64,000 nt of DNA from Acetobacteraceae bacterium. GTDB taxonomy: Bacteria; Pseudomonadota; Alphaproteobacteria; Acetobacterales; Acetobacteraceae. This document shows positions 34,284 to 43,025 of the stretch, one piece after another. The DNA is taken from contig JAIXWG010000029.1 of NCBI GenBank assembly GCA_027482245.1, positions 1-64,000 on the forward strand, written 5' to 3'. The notes under the pieces were generated by a model. It did not search any database. It worked only from the letters and a program-made list of their open reading frames with translations, and was not told the DNA's origin. The translations under genes and the position numbers were made by a program. Numbering within the stretch: the first letter of the stretch is position 1; each line of letters opens with the position of its first letter.

Positions 34284-35153
34284 TCAGGTTGCGACCTCGA
34301 CCAGCACGGGGACGTGGTCGCTGGCCTTCTCCCAGCCCCGCGCATCCTTCAGCACGCGATGGCTGCGCAGCCCGCCGGCGAGGTCCGGCGAGACCCAGAC
34401 ATGATCCAGACGCCTTCCGCGGTCGGAGGCGCGCCAATCGGCGGCGCGGTAGGACCACCATGTGTAGAGCTTCTGGTCCACCGGCACGAAGTGGCGGAGC
34501 GCGTCATGCCACTCGCCGGCGGCCATCATCGCGGTCAGCGCCTGCGTCTCGATGGGCGTGTGGGAGACGACGTCGAGCAGCTGCTTGTGCGACCAGACAT
34601 CGTGTTCCAGCGGCGCGATGTTGAGGTCGCCCACCAGCGCGGCGCGCCTGAAGCCGCCTTCGGCCTTCCGCTTCGCGGACCAGGCGGTCGCTTCGGCCAC
34701 GAAATCCAGCTTGTGCGCGAATTTCACGTTCTTCTCGCGGTCGGGGATGTCGCCGCCGGCCGGGATGTAGAAGTCATGCAGCTCGACCGGCCCGCCGGGT
34801 GCATCGAGCTCGACCGCGAGATGCCGGCAATCGCCCTTGCCGCACCAGTCGGGATCGGCGCCGTCGCGCGTCGCGAAAGGCAGCTTCGAGAGGATGGCGA
34901 CGCCGTTGTAGCCCTTCATGCCGCGGATGGCGCGGTGCGTGAAACCGAGCGCGCCGGCGCCTTCATGCGGGAAGTGCTCGTCGGGGCACTTCGTCTCCTG
35001 CAGGCAGATCACGTCGGGGTCGAGCGCCGCGACGAGATCCGCCAGCAGGGGCAGGCGGAGGCGGACGGAATTGATGTTCCAGGTGACGATGCGCAGCGGC
35101 CTGGCCGCCTGGATCACCGCGGGCGCTTCCGCGCCCTTCTTCCGTCCTGCCAT
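34284..35153 (-). CDS. xth: Exodeoxyribonuclease III
   Basis: This AP endonuclease/3'-exonuclease acts in base-excision repair. The 289-residue EEP-fold protein has LRIVTWNINSVRLRL, 'DVICLQETKCPDEHFP' (metal-binding Glu), and 'HDFYIPAGGDIPDRE'. GDLNIAPLEHDVW (Asp/Asn pair) follows, and SDHVPVLVEV at the end carries the catalytic His. The ~18-residue Lys/Ala-rich N-terminal extension is unusual but short. It is the last gene of a minus-strand run and starts 6 bp after the FAH-family gene. Confidence 0.95.
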   Translation of the reverse strand: MAGRKKGAEAPAVIQAARPLRIVTWNINSVRLRLPLLADLVAALDPDVICLQETKCPDEHFPHEGAGALGFTHRAIRGMKGYNGVAILSKLPFATRDGADPDWCGKGDCRHLAVELDAPGGPVELHDFYIPAGGDIPDREKNVKFAHKLDFVAEATAWSAKRKAEGGFRRAALVGDLNIAPLEHDVWSHKQLLDVVSHTPIETQALTAMMAAGEWHDALRHFVPVDQKLYTWWSYRAADWRASDRGRRLDHVWVSPDLAGGLRSHRVLKDARGWEKASDHVPVLVEVAT

Positions 35154-35159
35154 GTGACC

Positions 35160-35843
35160 TCAGACGATCTTGGTCTTCACGGTGCCGACGCCCTCGACGA
35201 AGCCCTCGAGGACATCGCCGCGGACCACGGCCGCCACACCTTCCGGCGTGCCCGTCATGATCAGGTCGCCCGGCTCCAGCCGCACCAGGCCGGAGAGGTT
35301 CGCGATCACTTCCGGCACGGACCAGATGAGCTTGGAGAGGTCGGAGGTCTGCGTGACCTTGCCGTTCACCTTCAGTTCGATCTTGCCCTTGGAGGGATCG
35401 ATGCCGGCGGCCGGGACCAGCAGGCCCATCGGCGCGGACTGGTCGAAGCCCTTGCCCATGTCCCAGGGGCGGCCGGTCTTCTTCGCCTCGTTCTGGATGT
35501 CGCGGCGCGTCATGTCGAGGCCGGAGCAGTAGCCCCAGACATGCTTCAGCGCGTCCTCGATCTTGATGTCCACGCCGCCCGTGCCGATGGCGACGACCAG
35601 CTCCATCTCATGGTGCAGGGACTTGGTGACGGAGGGGTAGGGCATGTCGGCGTCGTTGATGACGACGGCGTCGGCGGGCTTGGTGAAGTAGAAGGGCGGC
35701 TCGCGCGTCGGGTCGGAGCCCATCTCGATCGCGTGCTCGGCGTAGTTGCGGCCGACGCAGAAGATGCGGCGCACCGGGAACAGGCCGCCGCCCTTGACGG
35801 GCAGGGCCGCCTGGGCGGGCGGGGGAACGACGTAGTCGGCCAT
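35160..35843 (-). CDS. Fumarylacetoacetate hydrolase family protein
   Basis: The 227-residue protein has the FAH fold. [19 protein letters not shown] is followed by '[15 protein letters not shown]', '[14 protein letters not shown]' with metal-binding Glu residues, '[14 protein letters not shown]', and '[15 protein letters not shown]' at the C-terminus. Members act as acylpyruvate hydrolases, fumarylpyruvate hydrolases (the length and the 'NYAEHA' motif fit best) or oxaloacetate decarboxylases. It lies 78 bp downstream of the opine-dehydrogenase-like gene on the same strand. Confidence 0.9.
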   Translation of the reverse strand: MADYVVPPPAQAALPVKGGGLFPVRRIFCVGRNYAEHAIEMGSDPTREPPFYFTKPADAVVINDADMPYPSVTKSLHHEMELVVAIGTGGVDIKIEDALKHVWGYCSGLDMTRRDIQNEAKKTGRPWDMGKGFDQSAPMGLLVPAAGIDPSKGKIELKVNGKVTQTSDLSKLIWSVPEVIANLSGLVRLEPGDLIMTGTPEGVAAVVRGDVLEGFVEGVGTVKTKIV

Positions 35844-35921
35844 GGACGATCCTTGCGAATGGGGCGTGGCAGCCCGGGAAGACCGGGCGGGACCATAGCC
35901 GCGCCGGCCCCGCGCGCAAGA

Positions 35922-36986
35922 TCATGACGGGGCGCGGCCGATCCCGGACATGAGGGCCTGCGGCAGGGCTGCCAGGTCGATGGCCTCCAGGATCGGGTTG
36001 GCCCGCAGGTCCTGTCCCCACAGCGCCTCCAGCGCCGTGACCACGGCCGCGGTCACGGGCATCGGCACGTCGCCGGCCAAAGCGAGGTAGAAGGAGAGGC
36101 CGAAGGGCACGTCCTCCGTCACGTAGCGGGTCGCCATCGTCTTCGGGCCCAGCACGTCGGGGCGTCTTGCGGCGATGGCGGCGGCGGTTTCGGCCAGCGG
36201 CGCGGGGGGCACGCCGTTGGCGCGCTGGAGGAAGCTGGCCAGGCTGTCCAGGCGGTGGCCGAAGCGGGCGGCGAGCGCATCCCGCTCCGCGCCCATCGCC
36301 TCCATCATCCGGCAGGCGGCCGGCGTCATCATGGCGTATTGGGACCAGGCCTCGGCCCGTTCCATGCGCGTCACGTTGGTCAGCGCCATGACGGCGTGGG
36401 CGATGGGGTTCAGGTTCAGCAGGCTGGCATGCAGGGCGTCGGGCGAGGGCGGGCAGGCATGGCGGAAGAGGTCATGCGCGAGCGCCGCCATGGTCGGGCC
36501 GGCGGCGGCGGGGATGGCCGCGACCTCCACCGCGCTGCGCAGCATCGCGACCTTCACCCGATCCGGCCCCAGGCGCCGCGCGCCGCCGGGCGTGGTGGCC
36601 ATGGCGCCGATGGGCGCGCGGGCCGGGTCCGCGCCGCGGGCGGCCAGCATCGCGTCGAGCGCCAGCGGCGCCAGGCTCGCGGCAGGGGCGATCAGCAGGG
36701 GCAGGCGGGCGGGCAGCGCGGCGGCGATACGGGGCAGGACGGTGGCGAAGGCGTAGGCGGGGACGGCCAGGAAGGCGGCGTCGGCGCCGTCAAAGGCCTT
36801 CGCCAAGCTGGTGGTGGTGGGCAGGGCGAACGCGCCCTCGATCAGGCCCTCGGCGTGGAGCGTGCCGTCGATGCCCGTGATCCCGGCGCCCGAGGGCGAC
36901 CAGAGGATCGCGCTGTGCCCGCGCGACAGGGCGAGCACGGCAGCGGCAGGCCCGATGGCCCCCGCACCCAGGACGGCGAGGTGCAT
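35922..36986 (-). CDS. NAD/NADP octopine/nopaline dehydrogenase-like protein (paralogue 2)
   Basis: This 354-residue paralogue of the protein at 16772 begins MHLAVLGAGAIGPAAAVLAL and shares the order of motifs, including LWSPSGAGITGIDGTLHAEG, 'PIGAMATTPGGARRLGPDRV' and 'LNLNPIAHAVMALTNVTRME' with the His-containing helix. The C-terminal 'TAAVVTALEALWGQDLRANP' segment is also shared. It is expected to be an amino-acid/keto-acid dehydrogenase with unknown substrate. ATG 36986 fixes the Rossmann motif at the N-terminus and lies 13 bp after the stop of an EamA transporter gene, so the pair forms an operon. The first paralogue is paired with a TctC protein instead. Confidence 0.8.
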   Translation of the reverse strand: MHLAVLGAGAIGPAAAVLALSRGHSAILWSPSGAGITGIDGTLHAEGLIEGAFALPTTTSLAKAFDGADAAFLAVPAYAFATVLPRIAAALPARLPLLIAPAASLAPLALDAMLAARGADPARAPIGAMATTPGGARRLGPDRVKVAMLRSAVEVAAIPAAAGPTMAALAHDLFRHACPPSPDALHASLLNLNPIAHAVMALTNVTRMERAEAWSQYAMMTPAACRMMEAMGAERDALAARFGHRLDSLASFLQRANGVPPAPLAETAAAIAARRPDVLGPKTMATRYVTEDVPFGLSFYLALAGDVPMPVTAAVVTALEALWGQDLRANPILEAIDLAALPQALMSGIGRAPS

Positions 36987-36999
36987 TCGAAAAGATCCT

Positions 37000-37836
37000 T
37001 CAGGCGAGGCGGAGGCAGAAGGCGCCGCCGGTGATGGCGACGGCGCCAGCGAGGCGGGAGAGGCCCGGCCTTTCGCCCAGCAGCAGCGCGGCCAGCGCCA
37101 CGCCGAACAGGATGGAGGATTCGCGCAGCGCCGCCACGCTGGCAATCGGGGCCTGCGTCATGGCCCAGAGCGCCAGCGCGTAGGAGCCGAGCGTCGCCAC
37201 CCCTGCCCCGAGCCCGATCGCCCAGCGCCGCCGGAGATGGCCCGCCAGCGCCGCCGGCCGCCGCCAGGCGACCAGACCCACGAAGAAGACCGCCGTCAGC
37301 AGGAAGACCCAGAGGGTGTAGGCAACGGCATGGCCGGAGGCCCGCGCGCCGGTGCCGTCCACCAGCGTGTAGACCGCGATGACCAGCGCATTGGCGAGTG
37401 CGAAGCCGATGGTGGCCCGGTCCGGCGTCGCGCCCTTCTTCCAGGCCATGGCGAGCACGCCGCCGCAGATCAGCACGACGCCCGCCCAGCCGGCGAGGCC
37501 CAGCGCCTCACCCAGCACGGACCCGCTGAGCAGCGCCACCAGCAGCGGCGCGGTGCCGCGCATCAGCGGGTAGGCCAGGCTCATCTCCCCGCTGCCATAG
37601 GCGGCGGCGACCAGCCAGAAATAGACGAGGTGGATGACGCCGGAGGCGATGACGAAGGGCCAGGCCCCGGCGGCGGGCAGCGGCAGGAAGGGCAGCGCGA
37701 CGGCGGCGAGCGTGGCGGAGCCCAGCACCACCAGCGCCGTGTCCAGCAGCTTGTCCCCGCCCGACTTCACCAGCGCGTTCCAGGCGGCGTGCAGGGCGGC
37801 GCCCAGCAGGACCAGCAGCATCACGGAAGTCGACAA
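37000..37836 (-). CDS. EamA-family (DMT) transporter
   Basis: The 278-residue protein has about ten membrane helices in two EamA repeats. The first contains HAAWNALVKSGGDKLLDTAL and 'GEMSLAYPLMRGTAPLLVALL'; the second contains 'FALANALVIAVYTLVDGTGAR' and 'ALRESSILFGVALAALLLGERPGLSR'. It is a metabolite exporter of unknown substrate. Being the first gene before the opine-dehydrogenase-like gene suggests export or import of that enzyme's substrate or product. It starts at ATG 37836. Confidence 0.88.
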   Translation of the reverse strand: MSTSVMLLVLLGAALHAAWNALVKSGGDKLLDTALVVLGSATLAAVALPFLPLPAAGAWPFVIASGVIHLVYFWLVAAAYGSGEMSLAYPLMRGTAPLLVALLSGSVLGEALGLAGWAGVVLICGGVLAMAWKKGATPDRATIGFALANALVIAVYTLVDGTGARASGHAVAYTLWVFLLTAVFFVGLVAWRRPAALAGHLRRRWAIGLGAGVATLGSYALALWAMTQAPIASVAALRESSILFGVALAALLLGERPGLSRLAGAVAITGGAFCLRLA

Positions 37837-37893
37837 GCCCGGTCCTTCGCGCCGTCAGCGAAGTGTCATGAAAGCGCGGGGGTGGCGGGCCGT

Positions 37894-38289
37894 CTACCGG
37901 CCGGCGGCGCGGCGGAGGCGCGGTTTCTCGGACGGCGCCTCCCGGTCCAGCAGCGCGTGCATGGCGGCGACGGTCTGCGGGCTGAGGCGGTGGATGGTGT
38001 CGGATAGGCGGTTGGCCAGCGCCGTCGCCTCCGGCGAGAGACCGCCTGTTTCGAGTGTGACCTTGGGGTGGGAGAGACGGGCGAGCTCCGACAGCTCCTC
38101 CGCCTCGTCCCAGATCAGGCCGAAGAACTCGTTCACCTGGTGGACCAGGCCGGCGGAGGGGCGGCCGCGATGGCCGTGTTCCAGCGCGGAGAGATAGGCG
38201 GAGGAGACCTGCAGCGCGGCGGCCATGTCCTTCAGCGTGACGCGGCGGGCGCGGCGGAGGGCGCGGAGGCGGGCGCCGAAGGGGGTCAC
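37894..38289 (-). CDS. XRE-family helix-turn-helix regulator
   Basis: The 131-residue protein has an N-terminal HTH: 'FGARLRALRRARRVTLKDMA' then ALQVSSAYLSALEHGHRGRP. The helical C-terminus with 'EATALANRLSDTIHRLSPQT' could be an oligomerisation or sensing part. GTG 38289 gives the usual MTPFGARLRALR beginning; an in-frame ATG at 38418 would add 43 Arg/Ser-rich residues that look like non-coding translation. It lies 175 bp downstream of smr, probably as a separate transcript. The target is unknown. Confidence 0.8.
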   Translation of the reverse strand: MTPFGARLRALRRARRVTLKDMAAALQVSSAYLSALEHGHRGRPSAGLVHQVNEFFGLIWDEAEELSELARLSHPKVTLETGGLSPEATALANRLSDTIHRLSPQTVAAMHALLDREAPSEKPRLRRAAGR

Positions 38290-38464
38290 CTTTTTTGTGC
38301 CCTCAGACGTCGTGCCGGAGGCACGCCTACGGCGTGACGCGCGCGGCCTCCGGCCGCTTGCCTTCGCGCCGTGCACTCGAGGCGCTGGTGACACGGTCGG
38401 GTTGGGCGCGGGCCGCATTCGCGGCCTCGGCCCGCCGAGCGGGCCGCCTTTCGCTCGGTCTGCC

Positions 38465-39019
38465 TCACCACCCCTTCGCCCGATGCACCCGCCGCAGCAG
38501 CAGGTTCACCGCCCCGGCGTTGGTGGGATGCGGATGCGCTGCACCCAGCACCAGCGGGCGCAAATCCGGCGCGTTCAGCCAGTGCGGCAGTTCCCGCCGC
38601 AGGATGCCGCCCTCGGGCTGCGGGCCCTTGCCGGTCACGACCGTCACGGTGCGGATGCCATCCGCCGCCGCGTCATGGATGAAGGCGCGGAGCGCCGCAT
38701 GGGCCTCCTGCACCCGCCGCCCATGCAGGTCGAGCGTCCGTTCGGCGCGCAGGTCGCCGCGGCGCAGCGCCGTCCAGCGCTTGCGGTCGAGCCCGCCAGG
38801 CGCCTCCCCCACGCGGATTTCGGGGATGGGCGGGCGGCCGGCGGGCTTTGTGGGCGCCGGCTTCGCCAGGATGGGTTCCGCCGGCGGCACCGGGGGCGGG
38901 GGCGGCGCTTCCGGCGCGGCGGGGCGCTGGCGGCCGAAAAGGGGCGTGATCTCGGCCGTGTAGGCATGCCACAGCGCGAGGTCGGTGCCGCTCAACCCCT
39001 TCGGTCGCAGGCGTCGCAT
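38465..39019 (-). CDS. Smr (small MutS-related) domain protein
   Basis: The 184-residue protein has a Pro/Ala-rich linker (about residues 35-65) and a C-terminal Smr domain: 'ERTLDLHGRRVQEAHAALRAF' with the LDLHG motif, then TVTVVTGKGPQPEGGILRRE with the TGKG motif. Smr domains are nicking endonucleases acting on DNA or RNA. It starts 9 bp after the lutC stop and is likely the last gene of the lut operon, though a functional link with lactate oxidation is not known. Confidence 0.9.
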   Translation of the reverse strand: MRRLRPKGLSGTDLALWHAYTAEITPLFGRQRPAAPEAPPPPPVPPAEPILAKPAPTKPAGRPPIPEIRVGEAPGGLDRKRWTALRRGDLRAERTLDLHGRRVQEAHAALRAFIHDAAADGIRTVTVVTGKGPQPEGGILRRELPHWLNAPDLRPLVLGAAHPHPTNAGAVNLLLRRVHRAKGW

Positions 39020-39028
39020 GGGGGGCGG

Positions 39029-39796
39029 TCAGTCCCCCGGCGCGGCGGGCTGGCCGGGCTGGACGGGGGCCTCCGCCCGCGCCTCCGCCGTCGTCGCCAT
39101 GCGGGGGGCGGCCTCGTCCTCCACCAGCAGGACGTGCAGGCGGCGGGGGCCATGGGCGCCGAGTTCCAGCGTCTGCTCGATATCCGCGCTGCGGGACGGG
39201 CCGGTGACGAACATCAGGTTGCGCGGCATGAAGCCGCCCGTCGTCGCATCCTGCCGTTCCGCCCGCAGCCGGTCCCAGGCTTCCTCATAGGCGCCCACGA
39301 TGGCGGAGGCGCGGAGCACGACGATCTCCGTCTCCGGCAGCAGGTTCAGCGTGGCGGGGCGGACGGGGTCGGAGGGGAAGAGGATCGTGCCCGTCTCCGC
39401 CACCCCGGCCCAGCCATGCTGGAGGGAGACGACATCGCCATCCCGCGCGCGGCGCGCCTCCCGCTCGATCATCGGGCGGGCTGACCAGTCGATGGCGGCG
39501 AGTTCGGGATGCGGCGCCACCACCAGCCGGGCGGGCAGGTTCTGGGCGGCGAGGAAATCCGCGACGGCGGCGGGGATCGCGGCCAGGTCCGGCACGCGCT
39601 CCACCGTGCCGAACTCCTTCTCCACATTGCGGATGAAGAGGGCGATCTGGTCCGGCCGCGGCAGGCGGGACCGTGCGGGGATCAGGTGGCGCGGATGGGC
39701 GGCGATCCGCCCTTCCAGCATGGCGCGCTGGTCGGCGGGCAGCGGCCCGCGCTTCAGGCCACGGCGGATCGCGCCGAGGATGGCGTCCTTGCTCAT
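39029..39796 (-). CDS. lutC: Lactate utilisation protein C (LutC/YkgG family)
   Basis: LutC is the third component of the LutABC iron-sulfur L-lactate oxidase, a cytoplasmic complex giving pyruvate. The 255-residue protein begins MSKDAILGAIRRGLKR and has 'DVVSLQHGWAGVAETGTILF' and 'MFVTGPSRSADIEQTLELGAHGPRRLHVLLV', the LUD-domain signature. The C-terminal ~30 residues (AEARAEAPVQPGQPAAPGD region) form a disordered tail. Its start overlaps the stop of the 85-residue gene. Confidence 0.9.
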   Translation of the reverse strand: MSKDAILGAIRRGLKRGPLPADQRAMLEGRIAAHPRHLIPARSRLPRPDQIALFIRNVEKEFGTVERVPDLAAIPAAVADFLAAQNLPARLVVAPHPELAAIDWSARPMIEREARRARDGDVVSLQHGWAGVAETGTILFPSDPVRPATLNLLPETEIVVLRASAIVGAYEEAWDRLRAERQDATTGGFMPRNLMFVTGPSRSADIEQTLELGAHGPRRLHVLLVEDEAAPRMATTAEARAEAPVQPGQPAAPGD

Positions 39797-40050
39797 TCGC
39801 CCCGATCCTGGTCAGCGTCCTGCTGCGCGATGGCCTGCTCGGCCTCGAAGGCCTCCTGCACCGCCTGTTCCAGCACGGCGAGCGAGCGCTCGATCCGGTC
39901 GAGGTCGTTGTTCAGCCGCGCCGCGGGGCTGTCGGCATCGATGGCGGCGTAGATCTCCGCCAGCGTGCCGGTCGGGCGAGGCGCCACGCGGGCGGGCTGG
40001 TTCTGGGGGAAGCGCTGGCCATAGACGCGCTCGGCTTCATGGTCGCTCAT
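39793..40050 (-). CDS. 85-residue hypothetical protein embedded in the lut operon
   Basis: This small acidic protein has a disordered N-terminus (GQRFPQNQPARVAPRPTG) and a helical C-terminal half ('LNNDLDRIERSLAVLEQAVQ' onward) with heptad-like spacing of Leu/Ile, so it is probably a coiled coil. It overlaps the lutB stop and the lutC start by 4 bp on each side (ATGA), the tightest possible coupling. It could be an accessory or assembly subunit of LutABC; I recognise no family. Confidence 0.7.
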   Translation of the reverse strand: MSDHEAERVYGQRFPQNQPARVAPRPTGTLAEIYAAIDADSPAARLNNDLDRIERSLAVLEQAVQEAFEAEQAIAQQDADQDRGE

Positions 40051-41480
40051 CGGCGGGCACCCTTCTGCTGGGCCTGGTAGCGGGCCATGAAGGTGCCGCC
40101 GGGCTCCGGCGCCGGCAGGTCACGCCCCTCGGTCCATCCACCGGCGAAGGGCAGCCAGCGGAAGGCCCCCTTGCCGCGGCTCAGCGCGGAGAGCGCGCGG
40201 ATGCCGAGGCGGGTTGCCAGGCGATAGGCGGAAGGCCGGCGCGCGAACCAGGCCCAGAGCGCCAGGTTCGACCGGATGCCCTGGGGGGAGAGGTGGCGTT
40301 CGAACTCCCTCTCGCGCCAATGGCGCATCAGCTTGGGCAGCGGGATCTTCACCGGGCAGACGCTTTCGCATTTGCCGCAGAAGGTGCTGGCATTCGGCAG
40401 GTGGCCGGCCTTGTCCACGCCGACCAGCGTCGGCGTCAGCACGCTGCCCATGGGCCCCGGATAGACCCAGCCATAGGCATGCCCGCCCACCGCGCCATAG
40501 ACGGGGCAGTGGTTCATGCAGGCGGCGCAGCGGATGCAGCGCAGCATCTCCTGGAAGTCGGTCCCCATCATGTTGGACCGGCCATTGTCGATGAGCACCA
40601 CGTGATACTCCTCCGGCCCATCCAGGTCGGCGGGCCGGCGCGCGCCGGTGGAGAAGGTGGTGTAGACGGAGAAATCCTGGCCGGTGGCGGAGCGCGCGAG
40701 CAGCCGCAGCAGGCTGGTGCAATCCTCCAGCGTCGGCACGACCTTCTCGATGCTGGCGAGCACGATGTGAACCCGCGGCAGCGTCTGCGTCAGGTCGCCA
40801 TTGCCCTCGTTCGTGACGATCACGCTGCTGCCGGTCTCCGCGATCAGGAAGTTGGCGCCGGTGATGCCGACATCGGCGGCGAGGAATTTCTGCCGCAGCC
40901 GCGTGCGGGCCTCCGCCAGGATGTCGCGGCGTTCGTTGAAGACACGGTCCTTGGGAAGGTCGGTGTGGGACAGACGGAACTGCGCTTCCCAATCCTCCCG
41001 GTTCAGATGGAAGGCGGGGGCGATGATGTGGCTGGGGTGTTCGTGGCGGAGCTGGATGATGTACTCGCCGAGGTCCGTCTCGACCGGCTGGATGCCATGG
41101 GCCTCCAGGTGGTCGTTGACGCCGATCTCCTCGGAGATCATCGACTTGCCCTTGGTGACCGTCTTCGCCCCCGCCTTGCGGCAGATGTCGAGCACGGCGG
41201 CGCGGGCATCCGCCGCGGTGGAGCACCAATGCACCTGGCCGCCGGCCTTCTCGACGTTCGAAGCATAGGTCTCGAGGTAGAAGTCGAGGTTGGCCAGCGT
41301 GTGGTTCTTGATGTCGCGTCCGGTGTTCCGCAGCGTCTCGAACTCCGGCAGGGCGGCGACGGCGGCGGCACGGCGCTGCAGGAAGGCGCCCTTGGCCTTG
41401 CCGAGCGCCTTCTGCAGGCCGGGATCGTCGAGCGCCGCGGCGGCGTTGCGCTTGAAGGCGGGGGAGGTGACCTGGACCAT
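40047..41480 (-). CDS. lutB: Lactate utilisation iron-sulfur protein LutB (LldF)
   Basis: LutB carries two [4Fe-4S] clusters in the lactate oxidase complex. The 477 residues start with a LUD domain ('YIIQLRHEHPSHIIAPAFHL', VIVTNEGNGDLTQTLPRVH). Two ferredoxin-type motifs follow, CIRCAACMNHCPVYG and CGKCESVCPVKIPLPKL, and then a C-terminal helical region. The start overlaps the lutA stop by one base. The gene order lutA-lutB-lutC is conserved, here with an extra 85-residue gene before lutC. Confidence 0.94.
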   Translation of the reverse strand: MVQVTSPAFKRNAAAALDDPGLQKALGKAKGAFLQRRAAAVAALPEFETLRNTGRDIKNHTLANLDFYLETYASNVEKAGGQVHWCSTAADARAAVLDICRKAGAKTVTKGKSMISEEIGVNDHLEAHGIQPVETDLGEYIIQLRHEHPSHIIAPAFHLNREDWEAQFRLSHTDLPKDRVFNERRDILAEARTRLRQKFLAADVGITGANFLIAETGSSVIVTNEGNGDLTQTLPRVHIVLASIEKVVPTLEDCTSLLRLLARSATGQDFSVYTTFSTGARRPADLDGPEEYHVVLIDNGRSNMMGTDFQEMLRCIRCAACMNHCPVYGAVGGHAYGWVYPGPMGSVLTPTLVGVDKAGHLPNASTFCGKCESVCPVKIPLPKLMRHWREREFERHLSPQGIRSNLALWAWFARRPSAYRLATRLGIRALSALSRGKGAFRWLPFAGGWTEGRDLPAPEPGGTFMARYQAQQKGARR

Positions 41481-42247
41481 CAGCGTGACTCCCCGATCGG
41501 CGCGACATCGCCCGTGACGCCCGCCAGCACTTCCGCCACGTGCCGGACCTTCACGTTGGACCCCTCCCGCTTCAGCTTCCCCGCCATGTTCAGCAGGCAG
41601 CCGAGGTCGCCGGCGAGCAGCGTATCCGCCCCCGTGGCCGCCACGTCCTTCGTCTTGTCGCCGACCATGCGGTTGGAGATGTCGGGGTACTTCACGCAGA
41701 AGGTGCCGCCGAAGCCGCAGCAGATCTCGGGTTCCGCCATCTCCCGCACCGCGAGCCCGTCCACGCTGGCCAGCAGCGCGCGGGGCTGGGCCTTCACGCC
41801 GAGTTCGCGGAGGCCGGAGCAGCTGTCGTGGTAGGTCGCGATGCCGTCGTAGCGGGCGGTGACGGATTTCAGGCCTAGGACATCGAACAGGAACGATGTC
41901 AGCTCATGCGTCTTGGCGCCCAGCGCCTCCGCCTTCCCCCGGTAGTGCGGATCATCAGCGAAAAGGGCGGGGTAGTGGTGCGCGATCTGCCCGGCGCAGG
42001 AGCCCGACGGCGCAACGGTGTAGTCATAGGGGTAGAAGGCATCGACCACGGCGCGGGCCAGGTCGGTGGCGGTGGCGCGGTCCCCGCTGTTGTAGGCGGG
42101 CTGGCCGCAGCAGGTCTGGGTGTCCGGCACCACCACCTCGCAGCCCGCCTCCTCCAGCAGCTTCAGCGCGGCGAAGCCGACGGAAGGCCGGTACAGGTCC
42201 ACCAGGCAGGTGACGAAGAGCGCGACGCGGGGGCGGGGCGGGGTCAT
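41480..42247 (-). CDS. lutA: Lactate utilisation protein LutA (LldE, CCG-domain)
   Basis: This 255-residue protein has two Cys-rich CCG domains: LFVTCLVDLYRPSVG with TCCGQPAYNSG, and 'HDSCSGLRELGV' with EICCGFGGTFCVKYPD. They bind iron-sulfur clusters, as in heterodisulfide-reductase-like proteins. LutA works with LutB and LutC to oxidise L-lactate. ATG 42247 is preferred to the TTG at 42256. It is the first gene of the operon and is preceded by only 39 bp before the convergently oriented end of dnaQ, so its promoter may lie inside dnaQ. Confidence 0.93.
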   Translation of the reverse strand: MTPPRPRVALFVTCLVDLYRPSVGFAALKLLEEAGCEVVVPDTQTCCGQPAYNSGDRATATDLARAVVDAFYPYDYTVAPSGSCAGQIAHHYPALFADDPHYRGKAEALGAKTHELTSFLFDVLGLKSVTARYDGIATYHDSCSGLRELGVKAQPRALLASVDGLAVREMAEPEICCGFGGTFCVKYPDISNRMVGDKTKDVAATGADTLLAGDLGCLLNMAGKLKREGSNVKVRHVAEVLAGVTGDVAPIGESR

Positions 42248-42286
42248 GCCTGCCAATGTAGGGCAAGCCCCGCCGGGGTGGGAGGG

Positions 42287-43006
42287 TCAGCCTTCGGCGG
42301 GCGCCGCTTCCGCGAAGGGCGGCTTCAGCCAGAGGGGATCGCCCTTGGCGAGCCGCTTGGTGACGAAGGCGGCATGGGTGGCGATCTCGGCCTCGCTCGG
42401 CTGGATCAGCACCGGGGTGCGGGCGACCGGGGCCTCGATCACCACGCCGGGCAGCACGGGCTTGGTGGTCACGGCCGCCAGCTCGAAGCCCGGCTGCTTG
42501 CCGCCCATCAGCTCCAGATAGACTTCCGCCAGCAGCTTCACGTCCAGCAGCGCGTTGTGGCTGGTGCGCATGGAGTTATCGACGCCGAGGCGCCGGCACA
42601 GCGCGTCCAGGCTGTTGGGCAGGCCGGGGTAGCGGCGCTTGGCGATCTCCAGGCTATCCACCATCCGCGCGCGGTCCAGCTTCTTGTGGCCGGCGCGGAC
42701 CAGTTCCGCGTCGAGGAAGCCGAAGTCGAAGCGGGCGTTGTGGGCGATGACCTCGCTGTCGCCGAGGAAGTCGAGCATGGGCTGCGCGATGTCGCGGAAC
42801 AGCGGCTTGCCGCGCAGCATCTCCGCCGTGAAGCCGTGGACGCGCGTCGCCTCCTCCGGGATGTCGCGCTCCGGATCGATCAGGACGTGGAAGGTCTGTC
42901 CCGTCGGCATGAAATTGTAGATCTCGATCGCCGCGACCTCGATGACGCGGTCGCCGGTGGCGGGGTCGAGGCCGGTGGTCTCGGTGTCGAGCACGATCTG
43001 GCGCAT
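42287..43006 (-). CDS. dnaQ: DNA polymerase III subunit epsilon (3'-5' proofreading exonuclease)
   Basis: DnaQ is the proofreading subunit of the replicase. The 239 residues have ExoI VLDTETTGLDP (Asp, Glu), ExoII 'EVIAHNARFDFGFLDAEL', and ExoIII 'HNALLDVKLLAEVYLEL' with the catalytic His-Asp. The C-terminal ~60 residues bind the polymerase alpha subunit. The start is ATG 43006. It is the last gene of aroE-coaE-dnaQ, a typical alphaproteobacterial operon. Confidence 0.95.
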   Translation of the reverse strand: MRQIVLDTETTGLDPATGDRVIEVAAIEIYNFMPTGQTFHVLIDPERDIPEEATRVHGFTAEMLRGKPLFRDIAQPMLDFLGDSEVIAHNARFDFGFLDAELVRAGHKKLDRARMVDSLEIAKRRYPGLPNSLDALCRRLGVDNSMRTSHNALLDVKLLAEVYLELMGGKQPGFELAAVTTKPVLPGVVIEAPVARTPVLIQPSEAEIATHAAFVTKRLAKGDPLWLKPPFAEAAPAEG

Positions 43007-43025
43007 GGGGGCTTCCGGGGACGGG

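Noticed and set aside
36987-37145. N-terminal extension of the second opine-dehydrogenase-like protein
   Set aside because: The extra 53 residues overlap the EamA coding end and are Pro/Ser/Arg-rich. The Rossmann motif begins directly at ATG 36986, as in the paralogue.
39300-41834. Plus-strand open frame of about 840 codons opposite lutABC
   Set aside because: Antisense to three family-recognised genes with conserved motifs; no ribosome-binding site or domain.
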